Source: DATLFA01 sp035525225
GTDB taxonomy: Bacteria > Actinomycetota > Acidimicrobiia > Acidimicrobiales > WLNW01
DNA: 64,000 nucleotides
Assembly (NCBI GenBank): GCA_035525225.1
Contig: DATLFA010000050.1
Coordinates: 1 to 64,000, forward strand
Direction: 5' to 3'
Shown here: piece after piece, positions 17,236-25,269 of the stretch
Position numbering within the stretch: the first letter of the stretch is position 1
Layout: every line of letters starts with the position of its first letter
Program-made: the position numbers and the translations under genes
Notes under the pieces: generated by a model
Told to the model about the DNA's origin: nothing
The model's input: only the letters and a program-made list of their open reading frames with translations
The model's database searches: none

Positions 17236-17694
17236 GTGACCACTCCCCGACCGCTTCCGACGCTAAAGACGGCGTCGAAAGCCCGCTGGCGTCACTTGCC
17301 GCCTCGCGGTGGCCATCTCATCGAGTTGTCCGTCCGAACGCTGCTCGGGCTCGCCTCGCTGGCCGCCCTGGGGTGGCTCGGCTATCGCACGGCGCGCTAC
17401 CTCCCCATCGTCGGGTCGCCCGGCCTGTTCGTGGTGTTCTACGGCCTCAACGTCTTTGCCGCGTACACGCTCTCGCGTTCGAGGCTGACACTCGCCGCCA
17501 TTTCCTCCGCGATCCTGCTGTATCAGGTGCGGACGCACATGAGCTTTCGTATCGACTTCGACTCGGTCACGACCGACGGCCTCTTCGGCCTGCCGACTGC
17601 TGCCCTCTCGTTGATGCACTTGATGGTGTTCGTCGTCGCATACCCAAAGGGCATTGCCGGTCATCGAAAGAAGCTCGTTTCTCGCGAGGCCTGA
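17236..17694 (+). CDS. Hypothetical membrane protein
   Basis: A 152-residue protein with a basic N-terminus and about four hydrophobic segments (LLGLASLAALGWLGYRTARY; LFVVFYGLNVFAAYTL; LAAISSAILLYQV; LMHLMVFVVAYPKGIAG). No family is recognised. The start is GTG at 17236. It lies inside the tRNA-Leu element, between the integrase remnant and the tRNA, so it is probably a passenger gene. After it, a 16-bp perfect palindrome at 17728-17743 (CTCTGCGCGCGCAGAG) could act as a terminator. Confidence 0.6.
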   Translation: MTTPRPLPTLKTASKARWRHLPPRGGHLIELSVRTLLGLASLAALGWLGYRTARYLPIVGSPGLFVVFYGLNVFAAYTLSRSRLTLAAISSAILLYQVRTHMSFRIDFDSVTTDGLFGLPTAALSLMHLMVFVVAYPKGIAGHRKKLVSREA

Positions 17695-17863
17695 GACCTG
17701 AACCCGTCTAGCGCCGCAAGAAAACCACTCTGCGCGCGCAGAGACGAACAGTCGAGCCGGCGTCTCGAGCGCTCTGGCCGTCTCGTGCCGGCAAAGCGGC
17801 GCAAATCGCGCCTTGTCTAAAATTTCTGTGGCCATTCGGCCTTTTGGCCTGTGGATAACAGTT

Positions 17864-17889
17864 TGACCAGCGTCTTTGCGGTGCCCGGG
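17864..17889. repeat. Right att-like direct repeat, overlapping the tRNA 3' end
   Basis: This 26-bp sequence matches 15358-15383 at 24 of 26 positions. It spans the last 8 bases of tRNA-Leu (acceptor stem and discriminator) and 18 bases downstream. It is the tRNA-proximal attachment site of the decayed element. Confidence 0.72.
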
Positions 17890-17964
17890 GGGGGACTCGA
17901 ACCCCCACGCCCGTGAAGGCAACGGATTTTGAGTCCGCCGCGTCTGCCATTCCGCCACCCGGGC
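17882..17964 (-). tRNA. tRNA-Leu (anticodon CAA)
   Basis: The minus strand folds as a class II tRNA. The acceptor stem is GCCCGGG/CCCGGGC. The anticodon arm is GCGGA-CTCAAAA-TCCGT with anticodon CAA, reading UUG. There is a long variable arm (TGCCTTCACGGGCG) and a T-arm with GGTTCGAACC. CCA is not encoded. The extended variable arm and anticodon identify leucine. Its 3' end is the integration site of the adjacent element and remains intact. Confidence 0.95.
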
Positions 17965-18175
17965 ACGCCCCACCCCGGCCATAAGCAACCGGTCGGGCGA
18001 TCCGAGAGCCTAGCGTGAGGGCCGCCCGGCGCCGAACAGGTATGCCACACCAGCCCATGCATTCGCCTTTTGTCCGACCCTTCACAAGAATGAAACCGTT
18101 GCGACCCTCGACGGGTCCAAACTCCGATCCCGAATCTCTGTTGATGCCCCCACCGAGCAGGGAACCCCTCACCTC

Positions 18176-19351
18176 ATGATCGTCTTCACCTATCCCGGCC
18201 AAGGCTCACAAAAGCCGGGCATGGGACAACTCTGGGCGGATCATCCGTCGTGGGAGCTGGTGTCGGAGGCATCCGAGGCTGCCGGTCGAGATGTCGAGGA
18301 CCTGCTGCTGCGCGCCGATGCCGAAACCCTCAAGCAGACGCGCAACGCCCAGCTCTCCACCTTCGTGTTGTCGATGGTCGTGCTCGACGCCGTCTCGCGA
18401 GTCGGCGTCGAAGCCGCCGGCCATGCGGGGCACAGCCTGGGCGAGTACTCCGCGCTCACCGCGTCGGGCGCAATCGACTTCGCCGACGCCGTGCGACTCG
18501 TCACCGAACGGGGCGAGGCGATGCAGGTCGCGGCCGAAGAACGCGAAGGCACGATGGCCGCGATACTCGGCCTCGACGACGATGACGTCGAGATCGCGTG
18601 TCGACGCGTCGCCGATGACGTGTGGATCGCCAACTACAACGGCCCCGGGCAAGTGGTGATCGCGGGTTCGCCCGAAGCGGTCGACAAGGCAGGGGTCGTC
18701 GCCAAAGAGCTCGGCGCGAAACGAATGATGGCATTACCGGTGTCGGGCGCCTTCCATACGCCGTTCATGGCGGCCGCGCGCGACCGGTTGCGCAAGGCGA
18801 TCGACCAGATCGAAATCCGCGAACCGCAGGGCACCGTCATCGCCAATGTCGACGCGCGGCCCCACAGCGATCCAACCGAATGGCAGAGTCTGCTCAACGC
18901 GCAACTCGTGAGCCCGGTGCGCTGGAAGCACACCGTCTTCGCACTCGCCGATCTCGGCTTCACCACCTTCATCGAGATCGGCCCGGGCACCGTGTTGACC
19001 GGGCTGGCGAAGCGCATCGTCACCAACGGCCGCATGTTGTCGGTCGCGAGTCCCGACGACCTCGATCACATGTTAGAGGTGCTCGCCGGTCCGCCGGCCG
19101 CGCAAGTCGGGCGACTCGAAGGTGAACACCTCTTCATGACCGAGCGCATCATCGTGTCCCCGGGCGCCGGTGTGTTCGCCAACGTCGGCATCACCCTCGG
19201 CACCATGATCCAAGCCGGGCACCTGATGGGCAAAGTCGGCAACCTCGAGGTGCGATCACCATTCGCCGGTCAGGTCATGGGCTTTCTGGCAGTCGAAGGA
19301 GAACGCGTCACATCGAGTCAGCCGATCGCCTGGCTGCGTACCGAACACTAA
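18176..19351 (+). CDS. fabD: Malonyl-CoA:ACP transacylase with fused biotinyl/lipoyl-like domain
   Basis: A 391-residue protein. Residues 1-305 are FabD, which loads malonyl from CoA onto ACP at the start of type II fatty acid synthesis. It shows the PGQGSQ opening, the nucleophile S87 in GHSLGEYSAL and H194 in GAFHTPFM. Residues about 322-391 are extra and fold-predictably resemble a biotinyl/lipoyl barrel (ERIIVSPGAGVFA; LEVRSPFAGQVMGFLAVEGE), but there is no MKM-type lysine to modify. Ordinary FabD is about 310 residues. It heads fabD-fabH-fabG-acpP-fabF, with fabH 8 nt downstream. Confidence 0.9.
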   Translation: MIVFTYPGQGSQKPGMGQLWADHPSWELVSEASEAAGRDVEDLLLRADAETLKQTRNAQLSTFVLSMVVLDAVSRVGVEAAGHAGHSLGEYSALTASGAIDFADAVRLVTERGEAMQVAAEEREGTMAAILGLDDDDVEIACRRVADDVWIANYNGPGQVVIAGSPEAVDKAGVVAKELGAKRMMALPVSGAFHTPFMAAARDRLRKAIDQIEIREPQGTVIANVDARPHSDPTEWQSLLNAQLVSPVRWKHTVFALADLGFTTFIEIGPGTVLTGLAKRIVTNGRMLSVASPDDLDHMLEVLAGPPAAQVGRLEGEHLFMTERIIVSPGAGVFANVGITLGTMIQAGHLMGKVGNLEVRSPFAGQVMGFLAVEGERVTSSQPIAWLRTEH

Positions 19352-19359
19352 GGACCACG

Positions 19360-20298
19360 ATGACAACAATCAGCGCGCGCGGCGCGCGTATCACCGGCTG
19401 GGGTCAAGCACTTCCCGAAAAGGTGCTCACCAACGACGAGCTCGCCACGATGATGGACACATCCAACGAATGGATCGTCGACCGCACCGGCATCCACGAA
19501 CGGCGTGTCGGTGGCGTCACATCCGAACTCGCGATCGAATCCGGTCGTCTCGCCATCGAGAGGGCCGGCCTCACTGTCGATCAGATCGACTTCTTGATGC
19601 TCGCCACGACGACGCCCGATCAACAGGTCCCCGCGACCTCGTCGGTGGTGCAGCACGCGCTGGGGCTGAAGTGCGGCGCGATGGATGTCAACGCGGCCTG
19701 CTCCGGTTTCGTCTACGCGCTCGTCACCGCGTACGGCCTCATCAATCTCGGATTCGAACGCATCTTGGTGGTCGGCGCCGACACGTTGTCCAACGTCACC
19801 GACTGGACCGACCGCGGCACGGCCATTCTCTTCGCCGATGGTGGCGGGGCAGTGGTTCTCGAAGCGAGCGCCGAGCAGACGCTGCTCGGCTTCGACCTCG
19901 GCTCCGACGGCAGCGCGCGAGCCAGCCTCGACTGCGATCACGGTGGCAAGTTGCGCATGGAAGGACGCGAAGTTTTCAAGCGGGCCGTGCGCGCGGTCGT
20001 TTCGTCCGCAGAGATCGCGATGAAGAATGCCGGCGTCACCGCCGACGAGATCGCGTGGCTGGTCCCCCACCAAGCCAACATCCGCATCATCAAGTCGGCG
20101 GCCGACAAGCTGGGCATCCCGCCTGAGAAGTGCTGCACCGTGCTCCACAACACGGGCAACACGTCTGCGGGCTCGATCCCCCTCGCGCTCGTCGCCGCGA
20201 TCGAGGACGGTCGCATCAAGCGCGACGACCTCGTGTTGATGTCGGGCTTCGGCGCGGGTATGACATGGGCGAGTGCCGTCGTGCGGTGGGCCGTGTGA
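19360..20298 (+). CDS. fabH: Beta-ketoacyl-ACP synthase III
   Basis: A 312-residue KAS III, which condenses acyl-CoA with malonyl-ACP to start chain growth. The triad is present: C114 in NAACSGFVYAL, H237 in VPHQANIRI and N267 in NTGNTSAGS. N-terminal TSNEWIVDRTGI is the FabH signature. The stop codon overlaps the GTG start of fabG by four bases (GTGA). It belongs to the fab operon. Confidence 0.95.
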   Translation: MTTISARGARITGWGQALPEKVLTNDELATMMDTSNEWIVDRTGIHERRVGGVTSELAIESGRLAIERAGLTVDQIDFLMLATTTPDQQVPATSSVVQHALGLKCGAMDVNAACSGFVYALVTAYGLINLGFERILVVGADTLSNVTDWTDRGTAILFADGGGAVVLEASAEQTLLGFDLGSDGSARASLDCDHGGKLRMEGREVFKRAVRAVVSSAEIAMKNAGVTADEIAWLVPHQANIRIIKSAADKLGIPPEKCCTVLHNTGNTSAGSIPLALVAAIEDGRIKRDDLVLMSGFGAGMTWASAVVRWAV

Positions 20299-21011
20299 AG
20301 ACCCCTCGCACGGTGCTCGTCACCGGCGGCAACCGTGGCATCGGCCTCGCGACCGCGAAGCAGTTCGCAGCGCAAGGCCATCGTGTGGCAATCACCTATC
20401 GCAGTGAAGCGCCGGCCGACTGCGAAGGCTTGTTCGCGGTGCGTTGCGATGTCACCGACGCGCAGCAGGTCGACGACGCATTCGACCAGATCGACAAAGA
20501 GCTCGGGCCGGTCGAGATCGTGGTGTCCAACGCCGGCATAACACGCGACGGCCTCGTGTTGCGGATGAAGGACGAGGACTTCGCCGACGTCCTCGACGCC
20601 AACCTCACCGCCGGGTTTCGCGTCGCGCGCCGCGCGGTCAAGGGAATGATGAAGGGCCGTTGGGGGCGCATCGTCTTCGTGTCGTCGATCGTGGGCGCTG
20701 CGGGCCAGGCCGGGCAAGCGAACTACGCCGCGTCCAAGGCCGGTCTCGTCGGCCTCGCGCGTTCGCTGGCCAAAGAGTTCGCGTCGCGCAACATCACCGT
20801 CAACATCGTCGCGCCAGGGCCCATCGACACCGACATGCTCGACGCCCTGCCCGAGGAGCGCCGCCAGGCGATGGCCCAGGCCGTACCGCTCGGCCGTCTC
20901 GGGTCGCCCGACGAGGTGGCCGGTGTGATCTGCTTCCTCGCGTCGGACGCGGCGGCATTCGTAACCGGTGCGGTCATCCCCGTCGACGGCGGCATGGCGA
21001 TGGGAATCTGA
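20295..21011 (+). CDS. fabG: 3-oxoacyl-ACP reductase
   Basis: A 238-residue short-chain dehydrogenase carrying out the NADPH-dependent first reduction of the elongation cycle. It has the cofactor motif TGGNRGIG, NAG at the active-site strand (VVSNAGITRDGLVLRM is very FabG-like), catalytic Ser in VSSIVGAAGQAGQANYAASK with Tyr and Lys, and PGPIDTDM. The GTG start at 20295 overlaps the fabH stop, which supports it over longer in-frame extensions that lie within fabH. Its position between fabH and acpP makes FabG far more likely than another SDR role. Confidence 0.93.
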   Translation: MKTPRTVLVTGGNRGIGLATAKQFAAQGHRVAITYRSEAPADCEGLFAVRCDVTDAQQVDDAFDQIDKELGPVEIVVSNAGITRDGLVLRMKDEDFADVLDANLTAGFRVARRAVKGMMKGRWGRIVFVSSIVGAAGQAGQANYAASKAGLVGLARSLAKEFASRNITVNIVAPGPIDTDMLDALPEERRQAMAQAVPLGRLGSPDEVAGVICFLASDAAAFVTGAVIPVDGGMAMGI

Positions 21012-21062
21012 CGGCCTAGATTGTCGCCCAGATGCGACCTGAAACCCCCAAGGAGAAACAGC

Positions 21063-21302
21063 GTGAGTGATCAAGATCTGTTCGAGCGCTTCAAGCGCCG
21101 CGCGGTCGAAGTCCTGTCCGTCGAAGACGCGCAGGTCAAGTTGGAGGCCAAGTTCGCCGACGACCTCGACGCCGACAGCCTCGACCTCGTCGAGTTCGTC
21201 ATGGCCCTCGAAGAGGAGTTCGACATCAACGTCGAAGAGCAAGAGCTCGAAGGAGTCGACACCATCGGGCAAGCCTTCGATCTCGTGAAGTCGAAGGTCT
21301 GA
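21063..21302 (+). CDS. acpP: Acyl carrier protein
   Basis: A 79-residue acidic four-helix protein. The phosphopantetheine attachment site is S39 in LDADSLDLVEFVMALE. The GTG start at 21063 is decided by AAGGAG about 8 nt upstream; an upstream in-frame ATG at 21021 would add a basic tail atypical of ACP. Its TGA shares one base with the ATG of fabF. It carries the growing acyl chain for the fab enzymes of this operon. Confidence 0.95.
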   Translation: MSDQDLFERFKRRAVEVLSVEDAQVKLEAKFADDLDADSLDLVEFVMALEEEFDINVEEQELEGVDTIGQAFDLVKSKV

Positions 21303-22480
21303 TGACCCGCCGGCGCGTCGCCGTCACTGGTATCGGGGTCGTCTCCGCCTGTGGCATCGGGCGCGATGCGTTCTGGCGCGGCCTGTTGTCCGCGCCACCC
21401 GAAGGCGAACGTCGGGTGCACGACTTCGATCCGTCGCGCTATTACGACAATCCCAAAGAAGCACGCCGCACCGATCGATTCGCACAGTTTGCGGTCGCAG
21501 CGGCACAAGAAGCCATCGACCAGGCCGGTGATCTCGTCGCCGACCCGACGCGGCGCGGCGTCTGGATCGGCACCGGCGTCGGTGGCATTGCCACCCTCGA
21601 GGAGCAGATCGTCATCAACCACGAAAAGGGCGCGCGACGGGTGTCGCCGTTCCTGGTGCCGATGATGATGGCCAACTCCGCATGCGCAAACGTGTCGATG
21701 CGGTTCGGATGGCAGGGGCCGTGCGAGAACACCGTCACCGCGTGTGCCGCAGGCACCCACGCGATCGGCAACGGCGCGCGCCTCATCATGGACGGTCGCT
21801 GCGACGCAGTCATGGCCGGTGGTACCGAGGCCGCAATGACGCCGACCTCCATCGCCGGCTTCAGCAACATGACCGCCATGTCGTCCAATGGCGTCTCGCG
21901 TCCGTTCGACCGCGACCGCGATGGCTTCGTCATCGCCGAAGGGGGCGCGGTGCTCGTTCTCGAAGAGCTCGAGATGGCGCGCTCGCGCAGTGCCACCATC
22001 TACGGCGAGATCCTCGGCTCGGCGTCGACGGCCGATGCGTTCCACATCACCGCACCGTCGCCCGGTGGCGCCGGCGCGATTCATTGCATGGAGCTGGCAC
22101 TCGCCGACGCCGGCCTCAGTCCGAGCGACATCGTGCACATCAACGCGCACGGCACATCGACGCCGCTCAACGACGCGGCCGAGGCCGAGGCGATGGTCAA
22201 GGTGTTCGGATCACCGGGCCCCATCGTCACGTCGACCAAGGGCGTTACCGGTCACGCACTCGGCGGCGCAGGCGCGATCGAAGCCGTCGCCGTGTTGTTG
22301 TCGATGTTGCACCGCGTGATCCCGCCGACCGCGTGCTTCGAAAATGCCGACCCCGAGATGCCCCCGATCAACCTCGTCGTCGGCGAGCCCCGTACGTGGA
22401 CCCCCGGCCCGTCGATCAGCAACTCGTTCGGCTTCGGCGGCCACAACGGCACGATCGTCATCACCCCTCCCCCCGCCTGA
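21302..22480 (+). CDS. fabF: Beta-ketoacyl-ACP synthase II
   Basis: A 392-residue condensing enzyme for chain elongation. The catalytic set is C148 in VTACAAGTHAIG, H283 in NAHGTSTPLND, K313 and H318 in TKGVTGHALGGAGAIE. The C-terminal SFGFGGHNG is the typical closing motif. It is translationally coupled to acpP (1-nt overlap) and ends the operon before a strong hairpin. It is slightly shorter than E. coli FabF (413) because of a compact N-terminal region. Confidence 0.95.
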   Translation: MTRRRVAVTGIGVVSACGIGRDAFWRGLLSAPPEGERRVHDFDPSRYYDNPKEARRTDRFAQFAVAAAQEAIDQAGDLVADPTRRGVWIGTGVGGIATLEEQIVINHEKGARRVSPFLVPMMMANSACANVSMRFGWQGPCENTVTACAAGTHAIGNGARLIMDGRCDAVMAGGTEAAMTPTSIAGFSNMTAMSSNGVSRPFDRDRDGFVIAEGGAVLVLEELEMARSRSATIYGEILGSASTADAFHITAPSPGGAGAIHCMELALADAGLSPSDIVHINAHGTSTPLNDAAEAEAMVKVFGSPGPIVTSTKGVTGHALGGAGAIEAVAVLLSMLHRVIPPTACFENADPEMPPINLVVGEPRTWTPGPSISNSFGFGGHNGTIVITPPPA

Positions 22481-22501
22481 CGCGTTTCCTCCTCGCTCGT
22501 T

Positions 22502-22544
22502 CTCGCAGCACAACGTCGGACTCTGTCCGACGTTGTGCTGCGAG
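22502..22544. terminator. Perfect 19-bp stem-loop between convergent genes
   Basis: Positions 22502-22520 and 22526-22544 are perfectly complementary over 19 bp, with a 5-nt loop. The hairpin lies 21 bp after the fabF stop and 10 bp before the end of the opposing hydrolase gene. It is the strongest inverted repeat noticed in the window and most probably a bidirectional, T-tract-less terminator as is common in actinobacteria. Confidence 0.82.
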
Positions 22545-22554
22545 TTCGGGTCAA

Positions 22555-23340
22555 CTAGTGGGGCGCGGCGACCTTTTGTAGGAACTGGCGCAGCAGGTCG
22601 ACGAACTCGGCGGGCGATGCGAGGTACGCGAGGTGCCCGGCGTTGGGCATCACGAGGTGGGCCGCGCCGGCGATGTTGGTCGACAGCGTCGTGGCCATGG
22701 CATGGAAGTCCGGCAGGTCGTGATCGCCGACGATCACCAGTGTGGGCACCGCGATCTCCGCCAGGCGCTCGACCGCGGGCGGGTGCAGGCGCGGGTGCGG
22801 GTCGTCGTGCAGCAGGTGAAAGCCTTCGTAGCGGGCGACGAGCGCGGGCAGGCGCGCGGCGAGGTCGGGCCGCGAACGTTCGAACGCAAAGATCTCGTCG
22901 TCGAGCCACAGCGCAATGGCCGCGTCGCGGCCGTGCTGTCGCCCGCAGCGGTAGACCGCGCCGATGTTCTTGTTCCAGCCGTAGGGGAACGGATGCTCAC
23001 GCAGCATGGCGTCGACGAGCACCAACCCGCGCACTCGTGCCGGATACGTCAGCGTGAACTCGAGTGCGACCCATCCGCCCATGGACAGACCGACGATCAC
23101 GACGTCGTCGATGCCGCACTCGTCGAGCAGCGCGACGAGGTCATCGGCATGGGTATACGGCGCGCCTTCGATCGGCGGCGGCGACTCACCGAAGCCGCGG
23201 AGGTCGGGGCACACCACTCTGATGTCGGCCGCGAGCGCGGGCACGACGTCATCCCACAGGTGGCGATCGAGCGTGAACCCGTGCACCAGCAGCAGTGCTG
23301 TGCGGCCCCCGCCCGTGTCGTCGAACGCCAACACCGTCAT
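22555..23340 (-). CDS. Alpha/beta hydrolase
   Basis: A 261-residue alpha/beta hydrolase. The oxyanion strand is LLLVHGFTLDRHLW, followed by DLRGFGES. The nucleophile elbow is VGLSMGGWVALE (Ser-Met-Gly-Gly), the Asp is in VGDHDLPDF and the His in NAGHLAYL. The layout resembles MenH/BioH and 3-oxoadipate enol-lactonase types, but the substrate cannot be assigned. The ATG start at 23340 overlaps the ogt stop by four bases. It is the last gene of the minus-strand operon HU-bcp-fabZ-ogt-hydrolase. Confidence 0.85.
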   Translation of the reverse strand: MTVLAFDDTGGGRTALLLVHGFTLDRHLWDDVVPALAADIRVVCPDLRGFGESPPPIEGAPYTHADDLVALLDECGIDDVVIVGLSMGGWVALEFTLTYPARVRGLVLVDAMLREHPFPYGWNKNIGAVYRCGRQHGRDAAIALWLDDEIFAFERSRPDLAARLPALVARYEGFHLLHDDPHPRLHPPAVERLAEIAVPTLVIVGDHDLPDFHAMATTLSTNIAGAAHLVMPNAGHLAYLASPAEFVDLLRQFLQKVAAPH

Positions 23341-23870
23341 CGCGCGGCCGCGAACGGCGTGAGCACTCCCTCGTGCGTGAGCAACCATTGCTTCGTGTCG
23401 ATGGCGTTGCGGGCACCGGCGAAACCGCCGATCGACCCCCCGCTGCGGACCACGCGATGGCACGGCACGATGACCGGCAACGGATTGGTCGCCATCGCAC
23501 CGCCGACCGCGCGGGTGGCGGCGGGGCTACCGCTGCGCCGGGCGAGATCGCCATAGCTGACGGTGACGCCGAAGGGCACCTCGGCCAGCGCGTGCAGCAC
23601 ACGCAGGCGAAAGCCTTTGCTGCGCCGCCAGTCGATGGCGAGATCGAACACCTGACGCTCGCCCCGCAGATACTCCTCGACCTGGGCGCGGACGGGCGCC
23701 ACGCGCGGCCCGTGCTCGACGAAGGTGGCGTCGCCGAGATCGCGGGCGAGGGCTGCGAGCGCTTCGTCGGCAGGACCGAACCACACCCCGACGACACCGG
23801 CATCGGTCGCGGCGAGATGCAAAGGACCGAACGGTGTAGCCAGCTCGCAACAGTCGACGTGCATGCTCAT
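23337..23870 (-). CDS. ogt: Methylated-DNA--protein-cysteine methyltransferase
   Basis: A 177-residue suicide repair protein that moves alkyl groups from O6-alkylguanine to its own cysteine. The acceptor is C137 in IVPCHRVV. Upstream, VPFGVTVSYGDLARRSG and AVGGAMATNPLP form the winged-helix DNA-binding region, and FRLRVLHAL precedes it. The N-terminal domain is short, as in single-function Ogt. The start at 23870 shares one base with the fabZ-like stop; a second ATG two codons on is possible. Confidence 0.93.
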   Translation of the reverse strand: MSMHVDCCELATPFGPLHLAATDAGVVGVWFGPADEALAALARDLGDATFVEHGPRVAPVRAQVEEYLRGERQVFDLAIDWRRSKGFRLRVLHALAEVPFGVTVSYGDLARRSGSPAATRAVGGAMATNPLPVIVPCHRVVRSGGSIGGFAGARNAIDTKQWLLTHEGVLTPFAAAR

Positions 23871-24307
23871 CACCCGTTCACGAGCACGAACAGCAGCTCG
23901 CACTCGCAGGCTAACTCGCCGCCGACGAGGGCCCTGCCGCTGCCGCGGCCGGCGCGCGACGACATGCGACCGAGCTCGACCTCGAGTTCGAGGGTGTCCC
24001 CCGGGCCGGCCTGGCGTCGAAAACGGGCGCGGTCGAGGCCACCGAACAACGGCAGCTTGCCGGCGAATCGCTCGTCGGTGAGCACGGCGAACGCGCCGAG
24101 TTGCGCGATCGATTCGCACATCAACACCCCCGGCAACGTCGGTCGCCCAGGGAAGTGGCCGGCAAAGAACGCCTCGTCGCCGGTGAGCTGCCAGTACCCC
24201 TTGGCCGACTGTCCCGCGACCAGCTCGGTCACCTCGTCGACGAACAAGAACGGCGGTCGGTGCGGCAACACGTCGATCGGACGGGGCAGTGCCATCGCGC
24301 CGGTCAC
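23870..24307 (-). CDS. fabZ: FabZ-like 3-hydroxyacyl-ACP dehydratase
   Basis: A 145-residue hot-dog fold protein. The opening LPHRPPFLFVDEV and the active-site block GHFPGRPTLPGVLMCESIAQ (H51, E65) match FabZ, which dehydrates 3-hydroxyacyl-ACP in fatty acid elongation. The spacing of His and Glu equals that of E. coli FabZ (H54, E68). Its place close to the fab operon, though on the other strand, supports that role. It is coupled to ogt downstream and lies 7 nt after bcp. Confidence 0.87.
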   Translation of the reverse strand: MTGAMALPRPIDVLPHRPPFLFVDEVTELVAGQSAKGYWQLTGDEAFFAGHFPGRPTLPGVLMCESIAQLGAFAVLTDERFAGKLPLFGGLDRARFRRQAGPGDTLELEVELGRMSSRAGRGSGRALVGGELACECELLFVLVNG

Positions 24308-24314
24308 GAACCGA

Positions 24315-24785
24315 TCACTTGGCGGCGAGCGCGTTCAGCAGGTTCGTAGGCGTGTCCTTCGGGCTCACCTTGTACCAGACACCGCTGAGCTTGCCCGACT
24401 CGTCGACGAGGAACGCCGACCGCACGATGCCCATGTAGACCTTGCCGTAGTTCTTCTTCTCACCCCACACGCCGTAGGCCTCGGCCACCGCGTGATCGGT
24501 ATCGGAGAGCAGCGGAAACCCGAGCGTGTACTTGGTGTCGAATTTCTGCTGCTTGGCCGGCAAGTCCGGGCTGATGCCGAGGATGGCGGTGTCGCCGACG
24601 TCACCGGCGATATCGCGCAGGCCGCATGCCTGCGCGGTGCAACCGGGCGTATCGGCTTTCGGGTAGAAGAAAATCAACACCTTGCGACCTTTGTAGGACG
24701 ACAACTTCACCGTTGCGCCCGACTGGTCGTCGAGTGCGAAGGCTGGCGCCTTGTCGCCAGCCTTCAACACCACACTGTTGGCCAT
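24315..24785 (-). CDS. bcp: Thioredoxin-dependent peroxiredoxin, Bcp/PrxQ type
   Basis: A 156-residue peroxiredoxin that reduces hydroperoxides using thioredoxin-like donors. FYPKADTPGCTAQACGLRD holds the peroxidatic C49 and the resolving C54 five residues later, the atypical 2-Cys PrxQ arrangement. The length is standard. It lies 12 nt downstream of the HU gene and 7 nt upstream of fabZ, so it is probably transcribed from the HU promoter. Confidence 0.93.
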   Translation of the reverse strand: MANSVVLKAGDKAPAFALDDQSGATVKLSSYKGRKVLIFFYPKADTPGCTAQACGLRDIAGDVGDTAILGISPDLPAKQQKFDTKYTLGFPLLSDTDHAVAEAYGVWGEKKNYGKVYMGIVRSAFLVDESGKLSGVWYKVSPKDTPTNLLNALAAK

Positions 24786-24797
24786 GTGTCCCGACTC

Positions 24798-25076
24798 CTA
24801 GCTGTTGGCCGCAGCTTTGAGCTTGGAACCCGCGCTCAGTTTGACCGTCTTCTTGGCCGGCACGTTGACCATCTCGGTGCTGCCCGGCTTCCGCACGACG
24901 CGGGCTGCGCTCGAGCGTTGTTCGACGATGAGCCAGCCGGGGATGGTCAGCTTCTCGGTGCCCTTTTGCGCGACATCGGCAACCACATCGAAAAAGGCGT
25001 CGAGACAATCCCCCGCCTGCTTCGCCGACACCCCTGCTTTGTCGGCCATTACAGCCACAAGCTCGGACTTGTTCAC
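24798..25076 (-). CDS. HU-family DNA-binding protein
   Basis: A 92-residue basic histone-like protein that bends and compacts DNA as a dimer. It starts MNKSELVAVMADKAGVSAKQ, as HU does, and the arm region has PGWLIVEQRSSAARVVRKPG, a divergent form of the usual GFGTFEVRERAARTGRNP. The GTG start at 25076 is supported by AAGGAGAA upstream. The C-terminal LKAAANS tail is short, lacking the long Lys-rich extension of many actinobacterial HU proteins. It appears to be the first gene of its operon; the 193 bp upstream hold no other gene. Confidence 0.9.
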   Translation of the reverse strand: MNKSELVAVMADKAGVSAKQAGDCLDAFFDVVADVAQKGTEKLTIPGWLIVEQRSSAARVVRKPGSTEMVNVPAKKTVKLSAGSKLKAAANS

Positions 25077-25269
25077 GGCCTTCTCCTTCCGACCCAGCGG
25101 ACGCGGGGTCCGGACCAGGCCACTGGACAGCGCCCTCCAAGTCAAGCACCCCCCAGGAAATACCTGGTCACCCCACGCTGCGTGCGGTGGTGGGCACTAG
25201 CAGTGGGTACGCGAAACCATCGAGATCCCATGCGCAATCATGAATAGCCACGTTGGTAGGTGAGCGACG

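Larger units (their letters stand above)
15358..17889. mobile_element. Decayed integrative element at tRNA-Leu
   Basis: A 2.5-kb segment is bounded by 26-bp direct repeats at 15358-15383 and 17864-17889 (24 of 26 identical). The right copy includes the last 8 bp of the tRNA-Leu gene. Inside lie a mannosyltransferase-like gene, the C-terminal remnant of a tyrosine integrase and a small membrane protein. This is the geometry of an element that integrated at a tRNA 3' end and then lost most of its content. The repeats are seen directly; the origin is inferred. Confidence 0.7.

Noticed and set aside
20130..20294. A longer FabG beginning inside fabH
   Set aside because: The extra residues are an out-of-frame shadow of fabH, and the GTG at 20295 has the normal four-base coupling.
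23295..25247. A 650-codon plus-strand frame antisense to ogt, fabZ, bcp and HU
   Set aside because: The opposing frames encode recognisable proteins with catalytic residues, and this frame has low-complexity composition only.
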